A stretch of 64,000 nt of DNA from Cryptomeria japonica (lineage: Eukaryota > Streptophyta > Pinopsida > Cupressales > Cupressaceae), in contig NC_081414.1 in assembly GCF_030272615.1 (NCBI RefSeq), positions 889,001-953,000 of the forward strand. The letters are read 5' to 3'. This document shows positions 54,404 through 64,000 of the stretch, piece after piece. A program made the translations under genes and the position numbers. Numbering within the stretch: the stretch's first letter is position 1; each line of letters opens with the position of its first letter. The notes below the pieces were generated by a model. It saw only the letters and a list, made by a program, of their open reading frames with translations. It was not told the origin of the DNA and searched no databases.

Positions 54404-57400
54404 TTGAAAAACATTGTACAAGATCTCATTGACAGAGGAGATATTGAGATTGAGGGACATTCATCTAACCAAGAGCATGAGGTGTTTAAGGAACCATTCC
54501 CGAAACATGACAAGGGAAAAGGCAAAGTCACAGATGATCAAGCCAATTACACCAGAACATCTTACAATTATGATTCCACTATTAATCACATCTCAATGGA
54601 CAATCATATTTCTACCATCACTATCAAAAATAAAAATCCTGAGAATCCTCCTCAGCGACCTAAAATTATCCTAAAAGGTGTGGGATCTTCATCCGAAGCT
54701 ACCTCTGAATGTCATGTTACAACCCGTCGAGGTAAGATCACATTGCCAGGTACCTCTACTAAGAATACCAATCTTTCGTCAACTAAGCCTGAGTACGATC
54801 TTGTAGAGCAATTAGGGAAAACACCCGCACTCATCTCTATTCTTGAGCTCTTACGTATATCTCCTGCACATAAAGCTGTCCTTGACAAAACCTTGAGAGA
54901 TACTGCTGTCCCTACGGATCTAAACGTGGATCAGTTTCAAGCCATGGTGGGATACCTATCCGTTCCACACTCCCTCACATTCACAGAAGCCGATGACGCC
55001 TCCATAAGTCAGCCTCACAATGCACCTCTACATATCGAAGCCTTCATACATAAACACCGAATAAAACGAGTCCTGATAGATGGAGGAGCAGGTCTTAATA
55101 TTTGTACATTGAGCACCATCAGACAATTGGGATATTCTGACAAAGCTGTGAATGCTACAAACCAAATCACTATTAAGGCTTATGATGATGAAGAGCGTTC
55201 GTCCAAGGGCACAGTCATCTTACCACTAAGAATAGGGCCAGTCACAAAGGACGTGATTTGTCAAGTCCTGGATCTAGACCTCACGTATAACATATTGCTA
55301 GGACGTCCGTGGATTCATGAAATGAGGGCAGTCCCATCAACGTACCATCAGTGCATAAAATTTCCTCATAATGGAGTCGAGGTAACGGTCAATGGTGATC
55401 CAAATCCATTCATATATTGCAATAACTTGAGATCACATACTGAGATTATCATTCCCAGCAATCGTGAGGCTACTCCTTCTTCAGCATATATTGATCCTGA
55501 GTCATTAAAGCCCTCGACATCCAAACAAGGTGAACTTAGAGCCAAGTTTCAAGACAAAGGCATGGGAGAATACACTCTGAATCAAACAATGTTCTTACGA
55601 CAAGTCATGAACTCCCCCAAGGAATATGGGAGACCACATCCTAATAAGCAAATCTCCATCATGCTCCTCAAATGGGATCCTACCGTCTTTCAAAAATGGG
55701 GCGAACTAGAGGAGGAAAGTTTATATAAAATGCTATATAAGGACGCTGAAGATGATACACATGATCAAATTATAATACCCTGTGAAAACTATGGTAAAGG
55801 TTTCAAAATTCTGCAGAGATTCGGGTATGATGGAAAAAGTCCTCTCGGACTACACAAAGAAGGTGTCATGGAGCCTCTACAACTTGAGCTAACTACAAGA
55901 AGGGAACGCTCTAAGGGGCTTGGTTTTCTAAATCCCAAGATTCAAAACAAGAGAACAAAACAGATATGGCAAGTCAAAGTGGCTGAAGTTCAACAAGAGG
56001 ATAATTATTCCACAGACTCCAATGAGTGGGAATGGGGTTCAGACAAATCCTCCAGCGACTATGAACTTAATGAGACATTTAGAGAGCCAGATGAACCTAC
56101 AGAGGAGGAGGAGTTTTACAAGAAATTCAGAGTTGGTCAAGAACCGACCCATAAGGATCCCGCACAAGCTTCGTTTCAGGGCCCTAGGTCAGGATCACAT
56201 AGGATGAGGACACCTGTCCCTGAGGGTGCTACTAGTGATGATAATTTGGACTCACTCACGATCGACACTGATGAGGAGAGTGCCATTGACGACCTCGATG
56301 ACTACCTTGACATACCTGAATATAACCACATCTTCACTATTAGCCTTGCGGACTCTAAAAACACTAAAGACCTTCCCCTCGTTCACCCCCAACTCATTGA
56401 CTGGGATCAGGATGGACCACCACAGATTGATACATTTCAAAATGACGAAGCTATTGTTGATTATCTTGGCATTCACGATGATCTTCCTCTTGGAGACCAT
56501 AAAGCAGGATACGCCATAGAGCTAAATAACATGGCATACTTTGGTGAGGGTGTCGGGCCTTCTAGTCGCAAAAATGTGAAAATAAAGACAAAACAAGGGT
56601 CTTATGGCGAAAACCACACTGTGGCGCTCTCTGACTCTAAAAAAGTAAAAAGAAAGGACGTATCTGAGGGTGAAAACCTCTCTGAGGCGCCCGAAGATGG
56701 AAGGCTTGACATTCTCCCAGCATCATACGAGGAAAAATCATCCATGTTGGTAGAAGAGACTATAAAGACAAACATTGGTACAGCAGAGGTTCCACACAAT
56801 ATATTTTTGGCTCAATCATTGACAGAGGCCGAGAAAGCAAGGTTCATAAGCTTCTTTAAGGAACGACAAGTCAACTTCGCATGGTCTTATGCTGATATGC
56901 CTGGACTAGACCCCGACTTAGTAATGCATCATTTAACAGTCAAACCGGGGGCAAAACCAGTAAAACAGAAATTGAGGAAAATGCATCCACAGGTGGCATT
57001 GCTAGTCAAGGCAGAGCTGGAGAAATTACTAGATGTCAGATTCATACGCCCAATTGATTATCCCGAATGGATTTCCAACTTAGTACCTGTTAGCAAACCA
57101 GATCGCAGCATCCGAATATGTATAGACTTCAGGGATATCAACAAGGCTTGTCCGAAGGACGATTTCCCATTACCAAACATTGATTTAATTGTTGATCTCA
57201 CAGCAGGCCATGCGATGTTATCTTTAATGGACGGATTCTCGGGATATAATCAGATCAGGATCGCACCTGAAGATCAACATAAAACATCATTCACTTGTCC
57301 ATGGGGAACCTTCTGCTGGAATGTCATGCCCTTTGGGCTGAAAAATGCAGGTGCCACGTATCAACGAGACATGACTACTATCTTCCATGATCTCATGCAT

Positions 57401-58612
57401 GTAAAGGTGGAAGATTATGTCGACGACCTTTTGGTTAAATCAATAGACAGAAATACACACTTGGACATACTTTCAGTTGCTTTTGATAGGCTGGAAAAAT
57501 ACAAGGTAAGATTAAATCCAAAGAAATGTGTCTTTGGAGTAACCTCCGGGAAGCTCCTAGGATTCATTGTGTCTAAAAGAGGAATAGAAGCGGATCCAGC
57601 AAAAGTCAAGGCTATCTTGGACATGCCGCCACCCAAGAATATCAGTCAACTTCGGTCTTTACAAGGGAGACTCCAATCCATACGAAGATTCATAGCACAA
57701 CTTGCAGATAAGTGTAATCCTTTCCAGCACCTGCTACACAAAAACATTAAGTTCAAATGGGACGAGAACTGTCAACAGGCTTTTCAGGCACTTAAAGACT
57801 ATCTTTTGAACCCGCCAGTTTTGATGCCACCAATTCCGGATCAACCATTGCTACTTTACATATCAGCTACTCCAACAGCACTGGGGGCACTACTAGCACA
57901 GCAAATACCTGACGGCAAGGAAAAGGCAGTCTACTATATCAGTCGCACATTGGTGGGATATGAGCTGAACTACACACCAATTGAGCGTGCATGTCTCGCT
58001 GTGGTCTTCGCTTCACAAAAATTACGACATTATATGCTCACTCACAAGACCAAGTTGATTGCCAGAATTGATCCACTAAAATATCTGCTCAACAAAGCTA
58101 CACTTACTGGGCGACTGGCCAAGTGGGTAATGATTTTGAGTGAATTCGACATTGAATACGTGGACAGAAAAGCCATAAAAGGACAAGCCATTGCAGATCA
58201 ACTGGCAGATGCTCCCATGATAGATGATGTTCCTCTACAGTCAGAATTTCCAGATGAGTCCATTCTAACAATATCACCTGCAAAGCCATGGCAACTATAC
58301 TTTGATGGCTCATACACACAACATGGGGCAGGAGCGGGTATACTCTTTATAACTCCCCAAGGTGATTCTATACCAAAGTCATACCGCTTATCATTTCCTT
58401 GTACCAACAATATAGCGGAATACGAGGCATTAACAACTGGGTTAAGAATTGCAGTTCAGTGGAAGATCCAAGAACTTCAGGTTTTTGGGGATTCTCAACT
58501 TGTCATCCGTCAAGCAACTGATGATTATCAAACAAAAGATGAAAAGCTAATGCCTTACAAACAACTGGTAGATGATCTGAAACAACACTTTGCAAAGATA
58601 GAGTTTGAGTAG
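54404..58612 (+). CDS. pol: E3 Pol: protease, G-patch, RT, RNase H, additional RNase H
   Basis: Continues gag in frame; the first codon after the stop is TTG, so there is no independent ATG start. A retropepsin with DGGAGLNIC is at about residue 223. A G-patch (NYGKGFKILQRFGYDGKSPL) is at about 462. RT runs from ISNLVPVSKPDRSIRICIDF (about 890) to the catalytic YVDD (about 1004). RNase H follows. The additional RNase H starts at WQLYFDGSYT (about 1297), with EYEALTTGL and GDSQLVI. The frame stops at TAG (58610-58612) inside this last domain, and homology continues directly after it. The remaining RNase H residues (NRAADAMATIASL) lie beyond the stop. Confidence 0.92.
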   Translation: MKNIVQDLIDRGDIEIEGHSSNQEHEVFKEPFPKHDKGKGKVTDDQANYTRTSYNYDSTINHISMDNHISTITIKNKNPENPPQRPKIILKGVGSSSEATSECHVTTRRGKITLPGTSTKNTNLSSTKPEYDLVEQLGKTPALISILELLRISPAHKAVLDKTLRDTAVPTDLNVDQFQAMVGYLSVPHSLTFTEADDASISQPHNAPLHIEAFIHKHRIKRVLIDGGAGLNICTLSTIRQLGYSDKAVNATNQITIKAYDDEERSSKGTVILPLRIGPVTKDVICQVLDLDLTYNILLGRPWIHEMRAVPSTYHQCIKFPHNGVEVTVNGDPNPFIYCNNLRSHTEIIIPSNREATPSSAYIDPESLKPSTSKQGELRAKFQDKGMGEYTLNQTMFLRQVMNSPKEYGRPHPNKQISIMLLKWDPTVFQKWGELEEESLYKMLYKDAEDDTHDQIIIPCENYGKGFKILQRFGYDGKSPLGLHKEGVMEPLQLELTTRRERSKGLGFLNPKIQNKRTKQIWQVKVAEVQQEDNYSTDSNEWEWGSDKSSSDYELNETFREPDEPTEEEEFYKKFRVGQEPTHKDPAQASFQGPRSGSHRMRTPVPEGATSDDNLDSLTIDTDEESAIDDLDDYLDIPEYNHIFTISLADSKNTKDLPLVHPQLIDWDQDGPPQIDTFQNDEAIVDYLGIHDDLPLGDHKAGYAIELNNMAYFGEGVGPSSRKNVKIKTKQGSYGENHTVALSDSKKVKRKDVSEGENLSEAPEDGRLDILPASYEEKSSMLVEETIKTNIGTAEVPHNIFLAQSLTEAEKARFISFFKERQVNFAWSYADMPGLDPDLVMHHLTVKPGAKPVKQKLRKMHPQVALLVKAELEKLLDVRFIRPIDYPEWISNLVPVSKPDRSIRICIDFRDINKACPKDDFPLPNIDLIVDLTAGHAMLSLMDGFSGYNQIRIAPEDQHKTSFTCPWGTFCWNVMPFGLKNAGATYQRDMTTIFHDLMHVKVEDYVDDLLVKSIDRNTHLDILSVAFDRLEKYKVRLNPKKCVFGVTSGKLLGFIVSKRGIEADPAKVKAILDMPPPKNISQLRSLQGRLQSIRRFIAQLADKCNPFQHLLHKNIKFKWDENCQQAFQALKDYLLNPPVLMPPIPDQPLLLYISATPTALGALLAQQIPDGKEKAVYYISRTLVGYELNYTPIERACLAVVFASQKLRHYMLTHKTKLIARIDPLKYLLNKATLTGRLAKWVMILSEFDIEYVDRKAIKGQAIADQLADAPMIDDVPLQSEFPDESILTISPAKPWQLYFDGSYTQHGAGAGILFITPQGDSIPKSYRLSFPCTNNIAEYEALTTGLRIAVQWKIQELQVFGDSQLVIRQATDDYQTKDEKLMPYKQLVDDLKQHFAKIEFE

Positions 58613-60037
58613 ATACCAAGAGAACAAAATCGCGCTGCTGATGCCATGGCTACAATTGCTTCACTCATTGACCTACCGCAAAATGAGACCTGCTATGAGT
58701 TCCTGGTTGACAACCTGCTGATTCCGTCATATGAGATCACGCCTACGGAAATGATATGTGTTGTTGGTCCTGAATCCCAGTTATATGGTTCCATATTCAC
58801 ATACCTTCGCGACAACATCTTACCTCCCGATTTATCGAACAACCAACGCCGCACTTTCATCCGCCAATCCTCCCGATACGTTATCCTAGCTGATATCCTA
58901 TACCGACGAGGTCTAGATGGCACCCTCCTTAGATGTTTAGAGAGTGACGAAGCTCAGATTGCGTTACGAGAAGTGCACGAAGGGATATGTGGTCCGCATA
59001 CTAGTGGTCCTACCTTGGCCAAGAAACTCATCAGGACTGGATACTACTGGCCTACTATGGAAAAAGATGCATATCAGTTTGTCAAGAAGTGTAAGCAGTG
59101 TCAAATTCATGGAGACCTCATACACGCACCAGCACAAGAACTACAGCCACTTGCATCTCCTTGGCCCTTTTGTCAGTGGGGACTCGATCTCATAGGCAAG
59201 ATTCACCCTCCTTCTTCCAATGGACATAAATTCATTATCACAGCCACAGATTATTTCACAAAGTGGATTGAAGCCATGCCTCTCACGCAAGTTACTGGGA
59301 AACAAATTGCTACTTTCATCCTGAACTACATCATTTGCCGATACGGGATCCCTACTTCCATTATTACTGACAACGGGCGTCCTTTCAAGAACCAGGATGT
59401 TCGTGAACTCTGTGAGCGCTTCCATATCTCTCATCGTTTCTCCACACCATATTACCCCCAAGGTAATGGCCAAGCTGAGGCGTCTAACAAAACAATTCTC
59501 AAAATACTTAAAAAGACAGTCGACGACGCTGGCCGTAACTGGCATGTCCAACTCAATCCCGCACTTTGGGCCTATCGTACTAGTGTCCGCACACCTACAG
59601 GGGCTACACCTTACTCACTTGTCTACGGTGCTGAAGCCATCTTGCCTATTGAGGTCGAGTTACCTTCTTTACGGGTCTCCTTGAGAAACATAATCAACGA
59701 TGAAGACTACAGGGTCTCTCGCTTACAAGAACTAGAACTGCTGGAGGAACGACGACACACTGCTTTTAATCATCTCAAGGCTTACCAACAACGAATGAGT
59801 CGCAGTTACAATCACAAGGTCAAGCCTCGCACATTTGAGGTAGGTGACTTAGTCCTCAGAGAGAACCCCAAGAATCAGCAAGAGAGAGAAAAGAAGGGCA
59901 AATTTGAACCCAACTGGCTTGGTCCTTACATCATCACAGCAGTATATGGATCTGGGGCATATCAGCTCTCAACTACAGAAGGGGAATCTTTGGAGGATCC
60001 TATCAATAGCATGCACCTTCGCAGGTTCTACACGTAA
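58613..60037 (+). CDS. pol: E3 integrase and end of additional RNase H
   Basis: Same frame as the upstream Pol part, from IPREQNRAADAMAT. The first ATG is at 58646. The integrase zinc motif has the His near 58975 and KKCKQCQ at about 59088. The catalytic core has WGLDLIGKI (D, about 59183), TDNGRPF (D, about 59368) and NGQAEASN (E, about 59473). The C-terminus has FEVGDLVLRENPKNQ and NWLGPYIITAVYGSGAYQLS, ending HLRRFYT. All catalytic residues are present. Confidence 0.92.
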   Translation: MPREQNRAADAMATIASLIDLPQNETCYEFLVDNLLIPSYEITPTEMICVVGPESQLYGSIFTYLRDNILPPDLSNNQRRTFIRQSSRYVILADILYRRGLDGTLLRCLESDEAQIALREVHEGICGPHTSGPTLAKKLIRTGYYWPTMEKDAYQFVKKCKQCQIHGDLIHAPAQELQPLASPWPFCQWGLDLIGKIHPPSSNGHKFIITATDYFTKWIEAMPLTQVTGKQIATFILNYIICRYGIPTSIITDNGRPFKNQDVRELCERFHISHRFSTPYYPQGNGQAEASNKTILKILKKTVDDAGRNWHVQLNPALWAYRTSVRTPTGATPYSLVYGAEAILPIEVELPSLRVSLRNIINDEDYRVSRLQELELLEERRHTAFNHLKAYQQRMSRSYNHKVKPRTFEVGDLVLRENPKNQQEREKKGKFEPNWLGPYIITAVYGSGAYQLSTTEGESLEDPINSMHLRRFYT

Positions 60038-61779
60038 GCTCTTTTTGAGTATCCTAATGCAAAAATACAAAAAAATCAAAAAATTCAAAAATACAAAAAA
60101 AATTATAAAACAAAAAAAAATCGTTACTTGGTGAAAACCTGGCAAACAGGTGCCTTGTGACAACAAAAAAATTGAAAAATCAAAAAAGTAAAGAGAAATA
60201 ATTTCGTCCAACGGTGAAAACCACTTCGGTGGCGCCCTGGGCAAGTACCATGGTGAAAACTGGGTCACCAGCGCCATGCGTAGGGACTTTGCTCCTCCCT
60301 CCTTCAGGATTCACTTTCATCCTTTCACTTTGCACACACTCACAACTTATTCGCTCACAATAAACTTACCCATTCCCATCATGGCTTGTTATTGATCTAC
60401 CTAATATTGGTTAACCATTCATAATAAACCCTCCCTTTTCACTCCCTTTTCCATCCATAATAAATCAGATCCTATCTGTGACTACGGCCAATTCCTAAGT
60501 CTAGTAATGGGTGTGGAACTAAGAACATCACATGTTTCGAGGAGTACAGTTTTTGCCAGCTTCCTTCAGTCTATCTGCGCATAATTCGCAATAAAGCAAC
60601 ATTTTGTATCGCAGATCCGCAATAAAGTTCCGCCTTCTCCGCAATAAAATATCAGTTTCATGGATTCAGTCAGTTTCCAAGGAGACACAGCAGCAACAAT
60701 GGGCTTCAACAAAATCAAATCTTTCAACAGACTCAGACAACATATGGTTCAGTGCTATCTATCCTTTTTGTGAAAGTGAACATTGTGACCACAATCAAAA
60801 TTTGACTTAAACAAGTGACAAGAGACACAAACTTGAGGACTACAGTGGATGTTGGTGTCGAGTCTTGGTTTTCTTTTGGTTTTATCTTTTTGGTGACATG
60901 TCTTTTAGCTTTTCCAGGATGTCTTTGACTAGAGATTCTATCTCTAGGATGTCTTTGACTAGAAAGGCGAGGATGGGGTATCGTCACCTACTTGCATTTG
61001 CTGTCTGTGGATTGTCTTTTAGTAATGCTATGACTTGTCCAAGGATATGAGGACACTATGAGTCTAGTATGAACTGGGGCATTCCTTGTTTGTGACTGTC
61101 TTATCTCCATGCAAACAGGTACAATGACTTTCTGGGTCGAACATATGCCTCGATTGTCATAACCTATTCTGCCATAATAAAGCTCAATGATGATAATGCA
61201 CAAGAAGCTCTTTCATATTCATATCTTCTGTCTTCCATCCCCCGTTCTTGATTGACTTCCATTGTCCTTCTCGAGTCCGCGTAGCCCGCTATCACATGAC
61301 TGAGTATAATGACACACCAAAAACATTTGCATTTCATATAGTTGCACCTGCATCACCACATATAAGCATTTCATACATACATATAGATATTATAATTGCA
61401 TCACATCCTGCATACAACACATGTTAGCACATCTCACATTTTCATTATGTAAATAATCATTTGCATTATCATATTCATTTGCATCACATACATTTTCATT
61501 TGCATCATGCATCACATATACAACATAAAAAAAACAAAAATATATGGCATTGCATCATATAAGCATCCATATCATAAAACATGCATCACATAAGAACATC
61601 TCATCACATAAGGTACACATGCATATAGCTGCCGCAAAAGATGAATCATCTCATATATATAATCAAATGTGTCATAATACAATGATGTCAAAAGAATCAT
61701 ATGGCTACAAAAAAATCACCCGCAGGTGTCTACACTACAACAATGATACATCTACTGATACAATGGGAGCCCACTATAG
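60038..61779. other. E3 3' region: A-rich stretch and GGTGAAAAC motifs
   Basis: An A-rich tract (60058-60200) is followed by three GGTGAAAAC motifs, each leading to GGTGCC, GGCGCC or AGCGCC (60131, 60211 and 60252). CTTTGACTAGA is duplicated near 60922-60962. No gene is supported in this stretch. Confidence 0.5.
61325..61625. repeat. CATTTGCATCA-type degenerate repeat
   Basis: Many irregular copies of CATTTGCAT, TGCATCACAT and CATACAT. They are low-complexity but clearly non-random. Confidence 0.55.
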
Positions 61780-62095
61780 CTATGAGGAACTCCCTCCCTC
61801 GGAGCCGCCTCACCTCGACGGAGTCTGAGCTATAGATGGACCTGCCCCAGGATCCCCCTATCCCTCTGGTGATGGTGGAGGCCCCATAACCCCACCGCTG
61901 GATGCCTGTCTCCTGCGGCTCCCTCCCGTAGCCGTCGCTGTGCGTGACGATCTATGGAAGCTCCTAGCCCGCTGCTCTGCTGGCACGGCTGCATAATATA
62001 GATCCCTCCAGTAGGCGATCTCCTCTCCGGCTCGCAAAACATAGGCATAGCCTACCCTAGCCCTCGCCCTCATTTCCCGAGTCAGTCTTCCTCAT
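61780..62095 (-). pseudogene. E3 antisense extra-ORF remnant
   Basis: GC-rich island in AT-rich surroundings. On the minus strand it encodes MRARARVGYAYVLRAGEEIA, then YWRDLYYAAVPAEQRARSFH and a Ser/Gly/Pro-rich tail with stops. It sits where E1 has its antisense PMD gene, and its Arg/Gln-rich helix and Ser/Pro tail resemble that gene's third exon in kind. No PMD core remains. I infer it is the last piece of a similar captured gene. Confidence 0.45.
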
Positions 62096-62280
62096 CCCGT
62101 GACTTTGTCACTTTATCCAATCAGTCCATTCTATCCCATCTTTCTTATCGAGAGATTGTCTGCAATCTTTCCAGACTTTTTCATCCAATCTCTCGAGGGG
62201 GCATATCATTCCCATCCTGGGGCAACTCTGTATCAGTTCATCTTATCTTCTTTGAAACAACGCGACAAGCCGCATTGTCT

Positions 62281-62295
62281 CAAAGAGGGGCAAAA
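62281..62295 (+). promoter_or_regulatory. E3 polypurine tract
   Basis: CAAAGAGGGGCAAAA directly precedes the 3' LTR. Confidence 0.7.
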
Positions 62296-63089
62296 TGTAG
62301 ACACCCGAAATTGTCATGTCTAATTAAATAAATATTTTATTTATTTAATTATCTAAGCCTAATTCTTCTATTAATTAAATAAATCTTTATTTATTTAATT
62401 AATTCATTTATCCTCTTCTAGCCTTATTTCTCATTTAAATAAATACATTTATTTATTTAAATTATCCCTTTCCTAAATTAAATAAATATTTTATTTATTT
62501 AATTGTCCTACTTCTTCTATTAATTAAATAAATCTTTATTTATTTAATTAATTCATTATCTTTTTCTACACATGACACATGTCATTCATCTCTTATTTCC
62601 TACACTACCTACCTCTTTCATTATTTTGGTATTTCTTATACCTACCCTCTAATCCTAGCCGACCTCCTTTTTACACCTCTCAATCTTAACCCTCCATTTC
62701 TTATTGTGTCTTCTATTTAAGGAGATGCTTTCTTCATTGTCAAACCCTAATCAAGCATTCTAATGAGACAACCCTAACTACTGGATCAATTGACTACACT
62801 ACAATTCTACTTGCAACCACATTCCGTTCTTTGTTGAGCTCTTGTGCATACAAAAATCTGAGAGCAAGCATATCAAACAAGATCAATGGAGATAGGAAGA
62901 ATGGAGATCAAAACCCTAGTGGACATGTGATGGTATAATCTTTGTGATTTTTGAGTTATTTGCATTGTCTTAGGTTATCTTCATATGTTATGGTGGATCT
63001 TTGTTCATTGTTAGGCTAGGGTTTGGTGGTTGAATCCATTTTAGTCTTTCAATATTGTTGTTTATTGTTATCCATTTTCACCATATACA
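62296..63089 (+). repeat. E3 3' LTR
   Basis: A 794-bp copy with no difference from the 5' LTR that I could find, followed by TSD GTTAC. Confidence 0.95.
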
Positions 63090-63094
63090 GTTAC

Positions 63095-63166
63095 TTTTCA
63101 CGTATGCTGATGGTACCTCGTTCTCACTGCCTCATAGTGGAGAACATTTGAAGCTCTTTACCCAAT
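63095..63166 (+). pseudogene. pol: Element A: integrase C-terminal tail
   Basis: After the E3 target duplication, A's frame ends as TYADGTSFSLPHSGEHLKLF and a TAA at 63164-63166. This tail is typical of this gypsy integrase type and confirms that E3 interrupted A. Confidence 0.65.
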
Positions 63167-63243
63167 AAGGAGAAATGCAAGAATAAAGTTGTACATATTG
63201 TAAATATTTGTATAATATTTTCTTTTATGTCATTTTGTGGCCT

Positions 63244-63325
63244 GACTCTATAGCCCAATGGATACAAGCACTCAGAGTTCTGGATTCTACAATCTTCAAG
63301 TGGTGAGTCTTGTTCCCCAATCAAA
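63244..63325 (+). other. tRNA-Arg-like sequence
   Basis: GACTCTATAGCCCAATGGAT starts a stretch that follows a plant tRNA-Arg 5' half closely, including an A-box-like TAGCCCAATGG. The 3' half is weak: a GTCTTGTTCCCC string stands where the B box would be, and the stems do not close. It could be a tRNA pseudogene, the head of a SINE, or chance. Confidence 0.3.
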
Positions 63326-63504
63326 GCCAACTGTTGTCATCAATTTTAGCATGGCCGAAATCATGAGGTAGCCCTACGAAACTTGTCCATTTCATACCTC
63401 ACATCCCCCAGGAGAGGCTAACCTATTTCATTGATTAGTTGAAATTTGCTTTTTGTCGTTTGTTTTTGTCATTTTTAAGTTAGTGTTTTTTGCAGTTTTA
63501 CCTG

Positions 63505-63776
63505 CAAGTCAGAATTTAAAGTCTGACATGCAGGGTGTTTATATTTTAAGTTGTTTCACATCAAACTTTAAAGTCTGATGTGCATGATTTACAGTTTTTA
63601 ACTACTGGTCAGACTTTAAAGTTCGACCTGTAGGGCAGTTAAGCTTATGGTTTAACTGCACATCGGACTTTAAAGTTTGATGTGTAGTCTTGTCAAGTTT
63701 TAACTATAGGTCAGACTTTAAAGTCCAACCTGTGGGGGTTTCTAATGTGCAGATTGGAGTTTAAAGTCCGACCTGC
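63505..63776. repeat. Array of six ACTTTAAAGT palindromes
   Basis: Imperfect palindromes of 20-26 bp centred on TTTAAA lie at about 63507-63527, 63557-63582, 63607-63629, 63659-63683, 63709-63732 and 63750-63776. The arms alternate between GGTCAGACTTTAAAGT-type and CACATCGGACTTTAAAGT-type ends. The array lies downstream of element A's integrase, in its 3' region or LTR. Confidence 0.7.
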
Positions 63777-64000
63777 ATGACATGCTTTGCATTAATATCT
63801 TTATTAATATTTTTATTATGGTTTTAATCAAGTTTTAAGTCATTTCCAAGTCATTTTATGGTCATTTTCTCCTTTGTGTGCACGTCCTCTTGCCCACCTT
63901 GTGCAAAATTTGCTCGTGATCATGCTTTTGTTAGACCTTCATTCTACAGATCTTAATATTTGAGGTATGTTGTGTTGCATTTTCGTGTTTTTCTTTTGTT
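63777..64000. other. Unassigned end of window
   Basis: AT-rich, no gene. Probably the continuation of element A's 3' region; its LTR boundary was not found. Confidence 0.4.

Larger units (their letters stand above)
49389..63089 (+). mobile_element. E3: young Tat-like Ty3/gypsy LTR retrotransposon
   Basis: Two 794-bp LTRs (49389-50182 and 62296-63089) look identical base for base and are flanked by the TSD GTTAC (49384-49388 and 63090-63094). In order: a 2.4-kb leader, gag, protease, G-patch, RT, RNase H, additional RNase H and integrase, then a 2.2-kb 3' region with an antisense ORF remnant. Identical LTRs mean a recent insertion. It is complete except for two in-frame stop codons. Confidence 0.95.

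Noticed and set aside
1-64000. CRISPR array, bacterial operon or rRNA genes
   Set aside because: The repeats are irregular or belong to plant transposons. No bacterial or rRNA features are present.

Overview
The window looks like repeat-dense nuclear DNA from a seed plant with a large genome; a conifer is plausible but not shown. I find no intact host gene. Nearly every base belongs to a stack of nested transposable elements. The only recognisable host-gene material is a duplicated piece of SPT6 and a captured, decayed plant-mobile-domain (PMD) gene. Most calls rest on element ends, target-site duplications (TSDs) and protein motifs read directly from the sequence. No database search was possible.

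Layout, oldest to youngest. (A) The base layer is an old Ty3/gypsy element on the + strand: protease and RNase H at 1742-2902, RT to integrase at 40130-42233, integrase core at 48638-49388, and the integrase tail at 63095-63166. The end of an LTR lies to its left (about 1-1741). (B) A CACTA (En/Spm-type) DNA transposon, 2903-40129, splits A. It has matching CACTA ends, a 3-bp TGT TSD, CATCGG-rich subterminal arrays, a decayed multi-exon gene (7669-9826) and a tandemly duplicated SPT6 fragment (5138-6275). (C) Three LTR elements sit inside the CACTA element: E1 (10001-22728, +, Tat-like gypsy with pol but no gag), E2 (22755-30549, -, gag but no pol) and E4 (31126-37732, -, copia-type ends but no pol). 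(D) Two more sit inside A's integrase gene: E5 (42234-48632, -, Ty1/copia with most of RT deleted) and E3 (49389-63089, +, Tat-like gypsy with two apparently identical 794-bp LTRs).

How the parts may work together. E1 and E2 have an identical 19-bp polypurine tract, near-identical primer-binding sites and similar LTR starts. E1 encodes protease, RT, RNase H and integrase but no gag. E2 encodes a long intact Gag plus a protease-like domain without a normal active site. They look like a split, mutually complementing pair. A hairpin module of about 85 bp recurs six times in their LTRs and in the E2 leader. E1 also carries an antisense PMD gene that keeps its introns.

E3 is the youngest element. 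Its gag-pol is one frame from 52559 to 60037, broken by only two stop codons. Its 2.4-kb leader holds 23 copies of a GCGTCTGTG-like motif. E4 is the least familiar element: it has no protease, integrase or RT that I recognise, but carries a coiled-coil protein with four zinc knuckles and the remains of an unrelated protein of about 1,090 codons.
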